Source: Verrucomicrobiales bacterium (GTDB taxonomy: Bacteria > Verrucomicrobiota > Verrucomicrobiia > Limisphaerales > Palsa-1400). Taken from it: a stretch of DNA of 8,106 nt. The stretch lies in contig JAQGOW010000197.1 of the NCBI GenBank assembly GCA_028293405.1, forward strand, positions 1-8,106, read 5' to 3'. The translations under genes and the position numbers were made by a program. Positions 1-6,971 of the stretch are shown piece after piece (the stretch's first letter is position 1; the number at the start of each line of letters is the position of its first letter). The notes beneath the pieces are model-generated. The model had not been told where the DNA came from. It ran no database searches and saw only the letters and a program-made list of their open reading frames with translations.

Positions 1-1838
1 GGCGGCGCACAGATTACATCCCGGTGACGAAACGTTCGGATGCTTCGACGTTGTCGGTCGTGGAGTTGGTCAAAAAGAGCTTGCCGAAATTCCAAGCCGT
101 TTTGCCCGATGACGTGAAGGTCAGTTATGAATTCGACCAGTCGCCTTATGTGACGCGCGCGATTAATTCACTGACGCGCGAAGGTTTGCTCGGCGCGATT
201 TTGACGGGTGTGATGGTGTTGTTGTTTCTGCGGGACTGGCGTAGCGCGTTGATTGTAGTGCTCAACATTCCGATCTCGTTGGTCGCGGCATTGTTCGCGT
301 TGTCGATTACCAAACAGACGATCAATTTGATGACGCTGGGCGGGTTGGCGTTGGCGGTTGGTATTTTGGTGGATGAAGCGACGGTGACGATTGAGAACAT
401 CGCGACGCATCGAGCCAAAGGTGAATCACTGGCAGTCGCTGCGTTCCACGCGACGAACGAAACTGCGATTCCGCGGTTTCTGGCGATGCTTTGCGTGCTG
501 GCGGTTTTTATTCCGGCATTTTTCATGGTTGGTGCGGCGCGGGCGTTGTTTGTGCCTTTGTCGCTCGCGGTCGGTTTCTCGATGATCGCATCGTTTTTGC
601 TCTCGAGTTCGCTGGTGCCGATTTTGGCTGTGTGGGTTGGAAAGAAATCGAACGCCGACCATAAACCGGGAGCATTTGCGAAGTTTCAATCTGGCTACGC
701 GCGGTTCTCTCGAGGGTTGATGCGGGTGCGGTGGGTTATTCTTTTTGTTTATGTGTTAGTTGCAGCAGCGGTGATTTATTTTGTCGGCGGTGGGTTGGGA
801 ACGGAAATTTTTCCGAAGGTTGAAGCGGGACAATTGCAACTTCGGTTGCGCGGCCCGACAGGAACGGTTCTGGAGAAAACGGAAAGCACGGCTTTGGCTG
901 TTTTGAACAGTATTCAACAGGAAGTCGGCGCGACGAATGTTGAAACGAGTATCGGCCTGCTTGGTGTCCATGCGCCCAGTTATCCTGTGAACTACATTCA
1001 CCTGTGGAACAGCGGGCCGGAGGAGGGGGTCCTGCAGGTGCAGTTCAAATCATCGTCGAACATTGCGATTGAGGCATTGAAAGAAAATCTTCGTGCGAAG
1101 TTTGCGAAGGAATTTCCGGACGTCACGTTTTCGTTCGAACCGGCCGATATCGTCAGTCGCGTCATGAGCATGGGCGCGACTACGCCGATTGAAATTGCGG
1201 TGAGTGGGCCTGATCTCGTGGCAAGTCGCGAATACGCGGAGAAGATTCGCGCAGAACTCCTCAAGATTGAAGCGTTGCGCGACATCCGTTTCGGCCAAGC
1301 GCTCGATTATCCGACAGTGGATGTTCAGATTGATCGCGAGCGCGCTGGGTTGATTGGCGTGAAGACTACCGATGCGACACGGTCGCTTGTGGAGGCTACT
1401 ACATCTAGTCGTTTCACTGTTCCGAATTACTGGGCCGATCCGAAGACGGGTGTCAGTTACCAACTGCAGGTGCAGATTCCGCAGGAAAAGATGACTTCAA
1501 TTGAAGATTTGAAAAATGTCCCAGTGATTGGAAAAAATGGGCAACCAGTTTTGTTGCGCTCGGTGGCGAATGTTACGACCGGCACAGCGGTTGGCGAATA
1601 CGATCGTTATAATATGCAGCGGTTGATCACGCTGACCGCTAACGTGCATGATTCCGATTTGGGAACAGTGACGCGCGCGATCAATGCGGCGTTGCAACGT
1701 GTTGGCAATCCGCCGCCGAAATCGCGCGTGGATTTGCGCGGGCAAACGGTTCCTTTGGAGCAAATGTTGAGCGGTTTGCAAACCGGCCTGCTCCTGGCCA
1801 TCGCAGTTATTTTTCTGCTGCTCGCCGCATATTTCTAA
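1..1838 (+). CDS. RND efflux pump inner-membrane subunit, N-terminal part (5' partial, ends at premature stop)
   Basis: This is the proton-driven inner-membrane pump of a tripartite efflux system (HAE1/AcrB-like RND superfamily). The frame is open from the window edge: the codons before the GTG at 24 read R-R-T-D-Y-I-P in frame, so the true start lies upstream and roughly the first 300 residues (TM1 and most of the first periplasmic half) are missing. Counting from the codon at 24, TM2 is near residues 54-70, TM3 75-96, TM4 101-125, TM5 148-168, TM6 175-205 and TM7 236-255. The second periplasmic porter/docking half follows, then TM8 at about 580-604. TM4 carries G-I-L-V-D-E-A (D117, E118), matching the AcrB Asp407-Asp408 proton-relay pair. 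Translation should end at TAA 1836-1838, immediately after TM8, whereas the family continues for another 150 or so residues. The continuation lies in the same frame at 1842-2318. Family assignment is very sure; substrate is unknown; whether it works alone is doubtful. Confidence 0.93.
   Translation, partial: RRTDYIPVTKRSDASTLSVVELVKKSLPKFQAVLPDDVKVSYEFDQSPYVTRAINSLTREGLLGAILTGVMVLLFLRDWRSALIVVLNIPISLVAALFALSITKQTINLMTLGGLALAVGILVDEATVTIENIATHRAKGESLAVAAFHATNETAIPRFLAMLCVLAVFIPAFFMVGAARALFVPLSLAVGFSMIASFLLSSSLVPILAVWVGKKSNADHKPGAFAKFQSGYARFSRGLMRVRWVILFVYVLVAAAVIYFVGGGLGTEIFPKVEAGQLQLRLRGPTGTVLEKTESTALAVLNSIQQEVGATNVETSIGLLGVHAPSYPVNYIHLWNSGPEEGVLQVQFKSSSNIAIEALKENLRAKFAKEFPDVTFSFEPADIVSRVMSMGATTPIEIAVSGPDLVASREYAEKIRAELLKIEALRDIRFGQALDYPTVDVQIDRERAGLIGVKTTDATRSLVEATTSSRFTVPNYWADPKTGVSYQLQVQIPQEKMTSIEDLKNVPVIGKNGQPVLLRSVANVTTGTAVGEYDRYNMQRLITLTANVHDSDLGTVTRAINAALQRVGNPPPKSRVDLRGQTVPLEQMLSGLQTGLLLAIAVIFLLLAAYF
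1836..1838 (+). other. In-frame ochre stop splitting the RND pump gene
   Basis: The TAA sits between codons reading L-A-A-Y-F and S-V-L-L-A-L-I in one uninterrupted frame. From memory, relatives of this pump read L-A-A-N-F-Q-S here, so one C-to-T change (CAA to TAA) would explain it. No insertion or deletion is needed, and no other stop occurs in the frame. The site falls in the short cytoplasmic turn between TM8 and TM9. It could be a real nonsense mutation, a base-call error or a split gene; the sequence alone cannot decide. Confidence 0.85.
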
Positions 1839-1841
1839 TCT

Positions 1842-2318
1842 GTGCTGCTGGCTTTGATTGTGATTTCGACTATTCCTGCGGTAGTTGCGGGTGTGGTATT
1901 GAGCCTTTGGCTGACGGGCACGACGATCAATATTCAGTCGTTCATGGGCGCGATCATGGCAGTGGGTGTGGCGGTAGCGAACGCGATTTTGCTCGTGACC
2001 TTTGCGGAGCGTGCGCGTGTTGACGGAGCTGATTCGAATGCAGCGGCGGTGGAAGGCGCCAGTAGTCGGTTGCGGCCCATTTTGATGACGAGTTTGGCGA
2101 TGATTGCCGGTATGTTGCCGATGGCTTTGGGAATTGGTGAAGGCTCGGAGCAAACTGCGCCGTTGGGGCGAGCAGTGATTGGTGGATTGATTGCCGGCAC
2201 GATTGCGACGCTGCTGGTTTTGTCGTCGGTTTTCAGCGTGGTGCGGGCTCGCAGTGGTCGCAAATCAATGTCTTTGGATCCAAATGATCCGCAAAGCGGT
2301 TATGCCGCAGTTCGATGA
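1842..2318 (+). CDS. RND efflux pump inner-membrane subunit, C-terminal part (TM9-TM12), separated by in-frame stop
   Basis: This is the direct in-frame continuation of the pump after the TAA. Counting from the GTG at 1842 (the first possible start, three bases after the stop), TM9 spans about residues 3-24, TM10 about 35-57, TM11 about 78-98 and TM12 about 110-135, followed by a hydrophilic tail. The RND signature R-L-R-P-I-L-M-T is at 76-83; R76 and T83 line up with AcrB Arg971 and Thr978 of the proton relay. The place of AcrB Lys940 (S-A-K-N-A-I-L) is A46 here (A-V-A-N-A-I-L). No Shine-Dalgarno sequence precedes the GTG, so independent production would need reinitiation after the TAA. As one gene with 1-1838 it would be a normal full-length pump; as it stands it is either a pseudogene half or the smaller part of a split pump. 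The stop overlaps the adaptor start as ATGA (2315-2318). Confidence 0.85.
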   Translation: MLLALIVISTIPAVVAGVVLSLWLTGTTINIQSFMGAIMAVGVAVANAILLVTFAERARVDGADSNAAAVEGASSRLRPILMTSLAMIAGMLPMALGIGEGSEQTAPLGRAVIGGLIAGTIATLLVLSSVFSVVRARSGRKSMSLDPNDPQSGYAAVR

Positions 2319-3400
2319 TGAAATTTAAACTTCAAAAAAAGAATATCGTGCTGCGAGTTGTCGCGCCGTTGTGCGTGGCGGTGTTGTTCGGGTGCAAACC
2401 GGAAGCGACCGCGCCGCCGAAAAAAGCGGAAGCGCCGATTGCGGTGAAACTGGTCAAAACCAGCAAAGGTGACATCACTCGTTCGGTGTCGCTGCCGGCT
2501 GTGCTGGTCGCCAATCAACATGCGACGCTTTATTCGAAGGTGACCGGTTACGTGAAGAAGGTTTCGTTCGATAAAGGCGATCAGGTCAAAGCAGGTGATG
2601 TCATCGCCGAATTGGAAGTGCCGGAATTGACCGCCGATGCGATGCGATACAGGGCCGATGCTCAGATTGCTAATCTCGATTTCCAACGCGCTTCTGATGC
2701 GCAGAAGAAGGCTCCCGATTTGATTCCGTCGCAGTCGATCGACACGGCTAAGGCACGGGCAGAAAGTGCGAAAGCAAATCTGGAACGCGCGGAGACGTTG
2801 CTGGGTTATACGAAAATTTCGGCGCCATTTGCTGGCACTGTCACTCGACGATTTGTTGATCCGGGAGCGTTTGTGCCAGCGGCAACAGGGAGCGGTCCGG
2901 CAGCGAATGCGGCGGTTGTGACTTTGGACGATTTCAATGTTGTTCGAGTGCAAGTGCATGTTCCCGAAAATGAAGTGCCACTGGTCCGCACTGGTTTGCC
3001 GGTGAAGACTTCGTTGGATGAATTGCCGGGTAAAGTTTTTGCAGGCGAAATCACGCGGTCATCGCAGGCCTTGGAAGAAGCGACTCGCACGATGCTCGTG
3101 GAAGTCGATTTGAAGAATGACAACGGTCCGCTTCGACCTGGAATGTTTGCCACGGCAAAGGTGGGAATTGAAAAGCACTCCAACACAACGCTCGCGCCTG
3201 TTGAAGCGGTGATGGTGGAAAAATCCGGGTCATCTGTTTTTGTGGTGGAGAACGGCACGGCGAAGAAGATTCCGGTGAAGACAGGTTTCAACGATGGGCT
3301 GAATGTTGAAATCATTGATCCGGCTTCCCCACCTTCGGAGATTATTGCGGTGGGTAAGACGGCGTTGGTAAATGGTCAGCCAGTCACTGTGACTCAATGA
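2315..3400 (+). CDS. RND efflux periplasmic adaptor (membrane fusion protein, HlyD/AcrA-like), probable lipoprotein
   Basis: This periplasmic adaptor links the inner-membrane pump to the outer-membrane channel. At 361 residues it is normal for the family. The N terminus is basic then hydrophobic and ends in L24-F25-G26-C27, an acceptable lipobox, so Cys27 is probably lipidated and the protein anchored to a membrane. Residues 60-100 are the first lipoyl half (G-Y-V-K-K-V with [10 protein letters not shown]), 100-165 a short alpha-helical hairpin, 166-180 the second lipoyl half (I-S-A-P-F-A-G-T-V), about 200-285 the beta-barrel domain ending in L-R-P-G-M (273-277), and the remainder the membrane-proximal domain. 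The start overlaps the pump stop by ATGA, which suggests translational coupling; a second ATG at 2318 is an equally possible start one codon later. No separate promoter is visible. The partners are the pump upstream and the TolC-like channel downstream. Confidence 0.95.
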   Translation: MMKFKLQKKNIVLRVVAPLCVAVLFGCKPEATAPPKKAEAPIAVKLVKTSKGDITRSVSLPAVLVANQHATLYSKVTGYVKKVSFDKGDQVKAGDVIAELEVPELTADAMRYRADAQIANLDFQRASDAQKKAPDLIPSQSIDTAKARAESAKANLERAETLLGYTKISAPFAGTVTRRFVDPGAFVPAATGSGPAANAAVVTLDDFNVVRVQVHVPENEVPLVRTGLPVKTSLDELPGKVFAGEITRSSQALEEATRTMLVEVDLKNDNGPLRPGMFATAKVGIEKHSNTTLAPVEAVMVEKSGSSVFVVENGTAKKIPVKTGFNDGLNVEIIDPASPPSEIIAVGKTALVNGQPVTVTQ

Positions 3401-4734
3401 ACTCGATTCAACGCAAAGGCACAGAGATTCGCACAGGATTTCCTTTTGGTGTTTGTTTGGGTTTGATTTTGTGCTTCGCGATTGCGTGTGAAGCGCAGAC
3501 AAATTCCATCAATCTTGAAGCGGTCCTTCGCTTGACCAAAGCACAGAACCTCGATGTGCAGATTGCGCGCGCTCGACTTGCCGAAGCAAAAGCTGTCAAC
3601 GAGTCGGCTCGTGCGCAGTTTTTTCCGTGGCTCTCGCCGGGGATCAGTTATCGGCGTCACGACAATCTCATCCAGGATGTTTCGGGAAACATTATTGAGG
3701 TGCACAAACAATCCTACGCTCCAGGTGTGACGCTCGGTGCGCAGCTCGATATTGGTGATGCCTTGTTCAAATCGCTGGTGACGAAACAGCAAGTTGAAGC
3801 GGCCGCGCATCTTACGGAAGCTCAACGCCAAGCCAGCGTTTTCGTCGCCTCTCAGAACTATTTCGATTTGCTCTTTGCGCAAGCGGCTGTTCGCGTTGCG
3901 GAAGAAGCGAGTCGTATTTCCACGAACTACGAATCGCAAATTTCCCGGGCAGTAGAAGCTGGTCTCGCATTTAAAGGCGATCAACTGCGCGTGCGGGTTC
4001 AATCTGCGAATGATCAGGTTGCGGTTCACCGGGCGCGTGAGCGCCAACGACTTGCCGCTGCGCAACTGGCGCAAACGCTGCACATGGATGCCACGGTTGA
4101 ATTGATAGCTGACGACAGCGAGTTGGTGCCTGTCGCAGTGACTGAAACTAATGCGGCACTTTCTGCACTGGTTCAGCAGGCGCTCGCGGCTCGTCCAGAA
4201 ATCAAACAAAGTCGCGCGACGCTGGCTGCTGCAACCCAGGAGAAAAAAGGCGCGAAATTCGGTCCGTTGATTCCCTCGCTTGGGGCGCAGGTTTTTGGTG
4301 GCGCGCTGGGTGGTGACAGTGATGCCGGGCCGTCGCGGTTCGGCGAACAGGAAGATGTTTTTGCGGCGTTGAGTTGGAAAGTTGGTCCGGGCGGACTGTT
4401 TGATTTCAGTCGCGAGCACACCGCGCAAGCGCACCTGGATACTGCGAAGTTGTTTTCTGCAAAAACTGCGGATCAAGTCGCGCGTGAAGTTGTCGACGCG
4501 GCGGTGCGCGTGCAATCGTTGAACGAGCAACTCGGCTCGGCGCGGCAAGCGGTGGAAGCGGCTGAAGAGGGTTTGCACCTGACGCAGCTACGGAAAGAGT
4601 TTGCGGTGGGTATTGTTTTGGAATCGATTCAAGCTGAACAAGACCTCACCCGTGCGCGCGCTGATTATCTGCGCACAATTGCGGAGCTCGACAAAGCGCA
4701 ATACGCCTTGCGATACGCGCTCGGGAAGCTGTAG
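3397..4734 (+). CDS. TolC-family outer-membrane efflux channel protein
   Basis: This is the outer-membrane factor of the same tripartite pump; it would trimerise into a channel-tunnel that takes substrate from the pump-adaptor complex to the outside. The 445-residue length is typical. It has a basic N terminus, a hydrophobic stretch at about 15-30 and a likely cleavage after C-E-A (31-33); Cys31 (A-I-A-C) could instead be lipidated, as in OprM-type channels, but the lipobox is weak. Two OEP repeats follow (roughly 38-220 and 235-440), each made of long Ala/Gln/Arg-rich helices with typical phrases such as A-R-A-Q-F-F-P-W-L-S-P and A-R-P-E-I-K-Q-S. The C-terminal repeat ends in a tyrosine-rich A-Q-Y-A-L-R-Y-A-L-G. 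The ATG overlaps the adaptor stop as ATGA (3397-3400), so it should be coupled to it. The first dozen or so codons coincide with a repeat-like stretch (3407-3441) and are poorly family-like. Confidence 0.95.
   Translation: MNSIQRKGTEIRTGFPFGVCLGLILCFAIACEAQTNSINLEAVLRLTKAQNLDVQIARARLAEAKAVNESARAQFFPWLSPGISYRRHDNLIQDVSGNIIEVHKQSYAPGVTLGAQLDIGDALFKSLVTKQQVEAAAHLTEAQRQASVFVASQNYFDLLFAQAAVRVAEEASRISTNYESQISRAVEAGLAFKGDQLRVRVQSANDQVAVHRARERQRLAAAQLAQTLHMDATVELIADDSELVPVAVTETNAALSALVQQALAARPEIKQSRATLAAATQEKKGAKFGPLIPSLGAQVFGGALGGDSDAGPSRFGEQEDVFAALSWKVGPGGLFDFSREHTAQAHLDTAKLFSAKTADQVAREVVDAAVRVQSLNEQLGSARQAVEAAEEGLHLTQLRKEFAVGIVLESIQAEQDLTRARADYLRTIAELDKAQYALRYALGKL
3407..3441 (+). repeat. Degenerate short repeat at adaptor/channel junction (possible dispersed repeat)
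   Basis: Three imperfect units follow each other: CGCAAAGG (3412-3419), CACAGAGA (3420-3427) and CGCACAGG (3430-3437). They resemble the CGCAGAGA/CGCAAAGG-type short repeats that I remember as scattered through spacers of several environmental bacterial phyla. Here the stretch is translated as the N terminus of the TolC-like protein. The resemblance is from memory and the copy is short and degenerate, so chance is possible. Confidence 0.3.
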
Positions 4735-4746
4735 GTTGCGCGGCAT

Positions 4747-5880
4747 ATGTTGAAGCGCACACCACTTTACAACGCGCACCAGAAACTTGGGGCACGTCTC
4801 ATTGAGTTCGGCGGATGGGAAATGCCGGTTCAATATACGAGCATCATCGACGAGCATCAGGCGGTGCGCACGGCTGCGGGAATTTTCGACATCGCGCATA
4901 TGGGTGAGGTTCTGGTGAGCGGCGCTGCTGCTGCCGAATTTCTCAATGGGATCCTGACGAACGACATTCGTAAACTCGAAGTCGGTGGCGGCCAATATAC
5001 AATTTTGTGCAACGAGCAGGGCGGTGCCGTCGATGACCTTTACGCCTATCGGTTAGGCATTACTGAATATTTGCTCATCATCAACGCGTCGCGCATCGAT
5101 GCGGACGTTCCGTGGATGGAGCAGCAGCTCGCGAAATTTGCGAACCGCGCAGGGGTAAAGTTTCAAAATGTTTCCGATGCGATGGCGGCAGTAGCCGTGC
5201 AAGGGCCGCGTGTTAAGGAATTTATTGATCAATGTTTTCCTGGTGCTTCGATCGGTGGAACAAAAGTTTCAAAAGCGAGCGAACTGAAAAAAAACCAGGT
5301 TGCAAAATATACTTGGAGCGGCACTGACGTCTGGGTGGCGAGAACGGGTTACACGGGTGAAGACGGTTTTGAAATTGTTGCGCCGGCTGGTGTAATTGAA
5401 GCGATTTGGAATCGCGTCCTGGAACTTGGAAAAAGTGTTGGTTGCAAACCGGCTGGACTCGGTGCGCGCGATACGTTGCGCACGGAGGTTTGCTATCCAC
5501 TCTACGGTCACGAGTTGGACGAGAATACGACACCGATTGATGCTTGTGTCGGTTTTTTCGTCGCGCTCGACAAGGGCGAATTCATCGGACGCTCTGTGCT
5601 CGCCGAACAAAAGGCGGAAGGCGCGAAGAAGAAATTGGTCGCGTTCAAAATGTCGGACAAAAGCGCGCCGCCTCGTCCGCATTACCCGATTTTCAATGGT
5701 GACGCTAAGATTGGCGAAGTCACAAGCGGCACGCAAAGTCCTTCGCTTGGGATTGGAATTGGGCTGGGATATGTCACTCCGGAATTCGCCAAGGCTGGGA
5801 CGAATATTGAAATTGAAATTCGTGGACGACGGTTTCCAGCACAGGTCGTCAAGAAACCGATATTTACGAAACCGACTTAG
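4747..5880 (+). CDS. gcvT: Aminomethyltransferase, glycine cleavage system T protein
   Basis: GcvT takes the aminomethyl group carried on the lipoyl arm of H protein (GcvH), releases ammonia and passes the one-carbon unit to tetrahydrofolate as 5,10-methylene-THF; it acts in the cytoplasm. The 377 residues are slightly longer than the 364 of E. coli. The N terminus L-K-R-T-P-L-Y (2-8) with F-G-G-W-E-M-P-V-Q-Y (21-30) is diagnostic. The D96-D97-L pair falls where the folate-site Asp101 of E. coli lies, and G-Y-T-G-E-D-G-F-E-I (201-210) is the conserved glycine-rich loop. The glycine-cleavage C-terminal barrel domain covers about 285-375, with V-T-S-G-T-Q-S-P-S the typical barrel motif. A short Lys-rich insertion lies near 173-187. 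The ATG is 12 bases after the channel stop, with a weak GTAGG about 10 bases upstream. No gcvH or gcvP is next to it, so either the glycine-cleavage genes are dispersed or they lie outside the window. Co-transcription with the pump genes is likely from spacing but has no obvious functional logic. Confidence 0.96.
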   Translation: MLKRTPLYNAHQKLGARLIEFGGWEMPVQYTSIIDEHQAVRTAAGIFDIAHMGEVLVSGAAAAEFLNGILTNDIRKLEVGGGQYTILCNEQGGAVDDLYAYRLGITEYLLIINASRIDADVPWMEQQLAKFANRAGVKFQNVSDAMAAVAVQGPRVKEFIDQCFPGASIGGTKVSKASELKKNQVAKYTWSGTDVWVARTGYTGEDGFEIVAPAGVIEAIWNRVLELGKSVGCKPAGLGARDTLRTEVCYPLYGHELDENTTPIDACVGFFVALDKGEFIGRSVLAEQKAEGAKKKLVAFKMSDKSAPPRPHYPIFNGDAKIGEVTSGTQSPSLGIGIGLGYVTPEFAKAGTNIEIEIRGRRFPAQVVKKPIFTKPT

Positions 5881-5902
5881 GCAATTGTTTCTACCTTTTC
5901 TT

Positions 5903-6868
5903 GTGAAAGTTCCAGATCTTCGGTTTTTCGTTTGCGTGACTTTTGTGTTGTCAGCCGCGACGGGCTTTTGCGCGCCTAAGTCCAAAGTTCCTAAGGACGG
6001 GAATTTTGTGATTGGGCCGAATTATACAAATGCACCGGAGGCGCAGGCGCGACCGAATGTGCCGAAGGGGACGGTGCATGAATTTGTGATGGATTCGGTC
6101 GAGAGCAAAATTTATCCAGGACTGAACGGGCCGTATCAACGGAAAGTTTGGGTGTATGTGCCCGCGCAATATAAACAAGGAACGGCAGCGCCGTTGTTGC
6201 TCGTGCAGGATGGGCAGCATTATTTGAAGCGCGTGACGAATATTCTGGATAACTTAATCGCGGAGCGACGGTTGCCGGCGATGGTAGCGGTTTTTATCAA
6301 CGCGGGCGGTGGTGACGGGAAAGGAAGCGAACGCGGCTTGGAATACGACACGTTGTCGGAGCGGTATGCCAATTATATTGAGCAAGAAGTTCTAACGCGA
6401 ATTGCGCGGGATTACGGCATTAAATTTACGCTCGACCCAGACGGACGGGCGACGATGGGCGGGAGTTCAGGAGGGGCATGTGCATTGACGATGGGGTGGT
6501 ATCGGACGGATTTTTGGCATCGCATCATCACGTTTTCCGGGACGTTTGTGGACCAGCAATCGCCGGAGGATCCGAAAACGCCGCATGGAGCGTGGGAATA
6601 TCATGAGCGGTTAATTCCGCAGAATCCGCGTGTGCCGTTGCGGATTTGGTTGGAAGTCGGAGATCACGATATCGGATTCGATAGAGAAGAGGCGTCATTC
6701 CACAACTGGGTGATGGCGAATAACCGAATGGCGGCGGTGTTGAAGGCCAAAGGGTATCATTATCATTATGATTTCGCGAAAGGGGCGAAGCATGTGGACG
6801 GGAACGTTCTTGGGCAGACTTTGCCGGGGGCGTTGTTGTGGGCGTGGGACGGCTATCGTGCAAAGTGA
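5903..6868 (+). CDS. Secreted alpha/beta-hydrolase esterase (enterochelin-esterase-like, putative esterase family)
   Basis: This is a predicted exported serine esterase of the Fes/esterase-D type family (PF00756-like); the substrate is unknown and could be an acylated sugar or other ester. With the GTG start it has 321 residues. Residues 1-24 form a signal peptide (M-K-V-P-D-L-R, then a hydrophobic run, cleavage after F-C-A). The nucleophile elbow is G186-G-S188-S-G190 with Ser188 as nucleophile. The acid is likely D254 or D256 in E-V-G-D-H-D, and the catalytic histidine is likely H297 in K-G-A-K-H-V. V-W-V-Y-V-P at 82-87 and L-L-V-Q-D-G-Q at 99-105 are typical early strands of the family. 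The frame is open far upstream into gcvT, but that part is Arg-rich nonsense in another frame of gcvT, so the start must be near 5903; a TTG at 5885 is the alternative and also gives a signal peptide. No clear ribosome binding site is seen. The gap to gcvT is 22 bases. Confidence 0.88.
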   Translation: MKVPDLRFFVCVTFVLSAATGFCAPKSKVPKDGNFVIGPNYTNAPEAQARPNVPKGTVHEFVMDSVESKIYPGLNGPYQRKVWVYVPAQYKQGTAAPLLLVQDGQHYLKRVTNILDNLIAERRLPAMVAVFINAGGGDGKGSERGLEYDTLSERYANYIEQEVLTRIARDYGIKFTLDPDGRATMGGSSGGACALTMGWYRTDFWHRIITFSGTFVDQQSPEDPKTPHGAWEYHERLIPQNPRVPLRIWLEVGDHDIGFDREEASFHNWVMANNRMAAVLKAKGYHYHYDFAKGAKHVDGNVLGQTLPGALLWAWDGYRAK

Positions 6869-6967
6869 TGAACATTGTTCGGGAGAATGACGGCGCTTTT
6901 CGCCGCGAACTGAAGGTATTCAGCCGCCAACGTTGTAGGTGGTATTCTCTATGCTACTCGCAGTTTC
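6869..6967 (+). other. Spacer between esterase gene and unknown gene
   Basis: This 99-base stretch contains the hairpin at 6891-6905 and the Shine-Dalgarno plus mini-ORF at 6937-6971. A TATTCT at 6943-6948 could be a -10 element, but I find no convincing -35 at the right distance. Nothing else is recognisable. Confidence 0.5.
6891..6905 (+). terminator. Weak hairpin after esterase gene (possible terminator or attenuator)
   Basis: CGGCG-CTTTT-CGCCG forms a perfect 5-bp GC stem with a 5-base loop, 22 bases after the esterase stop. There is no T tract after it, so an intrinsic terminator is doubtful; it may stabilise the 3' end of the upstream message or be chance. Confidence 0.3.
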
Positions 6968-6971
6968 GTGA
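6937..6971 (+). promoter_or_regulatory. Shine-Dalgarno plus 6-codon mini-ORF overlapping the next start (possible leader)
   Basis: AGGTGG (6937-6942) lies 8 bases before an ATG at 6951, an ideal distance. That ATG opens a mini-ORF encoding M-L-L-A-V-S and ending in TGA 6969-6971. The TGA overlaps the GTG start (6968-6970) of the unknown gene as GTGA. The GTG itself has no Shine-Dalgarno sequence, so ribosomes could load at the ATG and pass to the GTG by coupling. Alternatively a one-base sequence error has broken a normal ATG start. Confidence 0.4.

Noticed and set aside
1497..2153. 218-residue minus-strand frame across the pump stop region
   Set aside because: Composition is Arg/His/Gln-rich as expected of an antisense shadow, and the plus strand there encodes conserved RND sequence.
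2289..2299. CCGC-AAA-GCGG hairpin just before the adaptor start
   Set aside because: A 4-bp stem inside coding sequence with no T tract; too small to call a regulatory element.
3394..4578. 394-residue open frame on the minus strand opposite the TolC-like gene
   Set aside because: It is a shadow of the channel gene: Arg- and Phe-rich, no recognisable family features, while the plus strand encodes a clear TolC-family protein.
5287..5295. A8 run followed by C in gcvT, in register as a -1 slippery heptamer (A-AAA-AAC)
   Set aside because: The -1 product would end after about ten codons at TGA 5325-5327 and would destroy gcvT; the run merely encodes Lys-Lys-Asn in a surface insertion and no stimulatory structure is evident.
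5396..5902. Upstream extension of the esterase frame, overlapping gcvT
   Set aside because: The extension is an Arg/Ser-rich translation of gcvT in another frame; the family and signal peptide begin only at about 5903.
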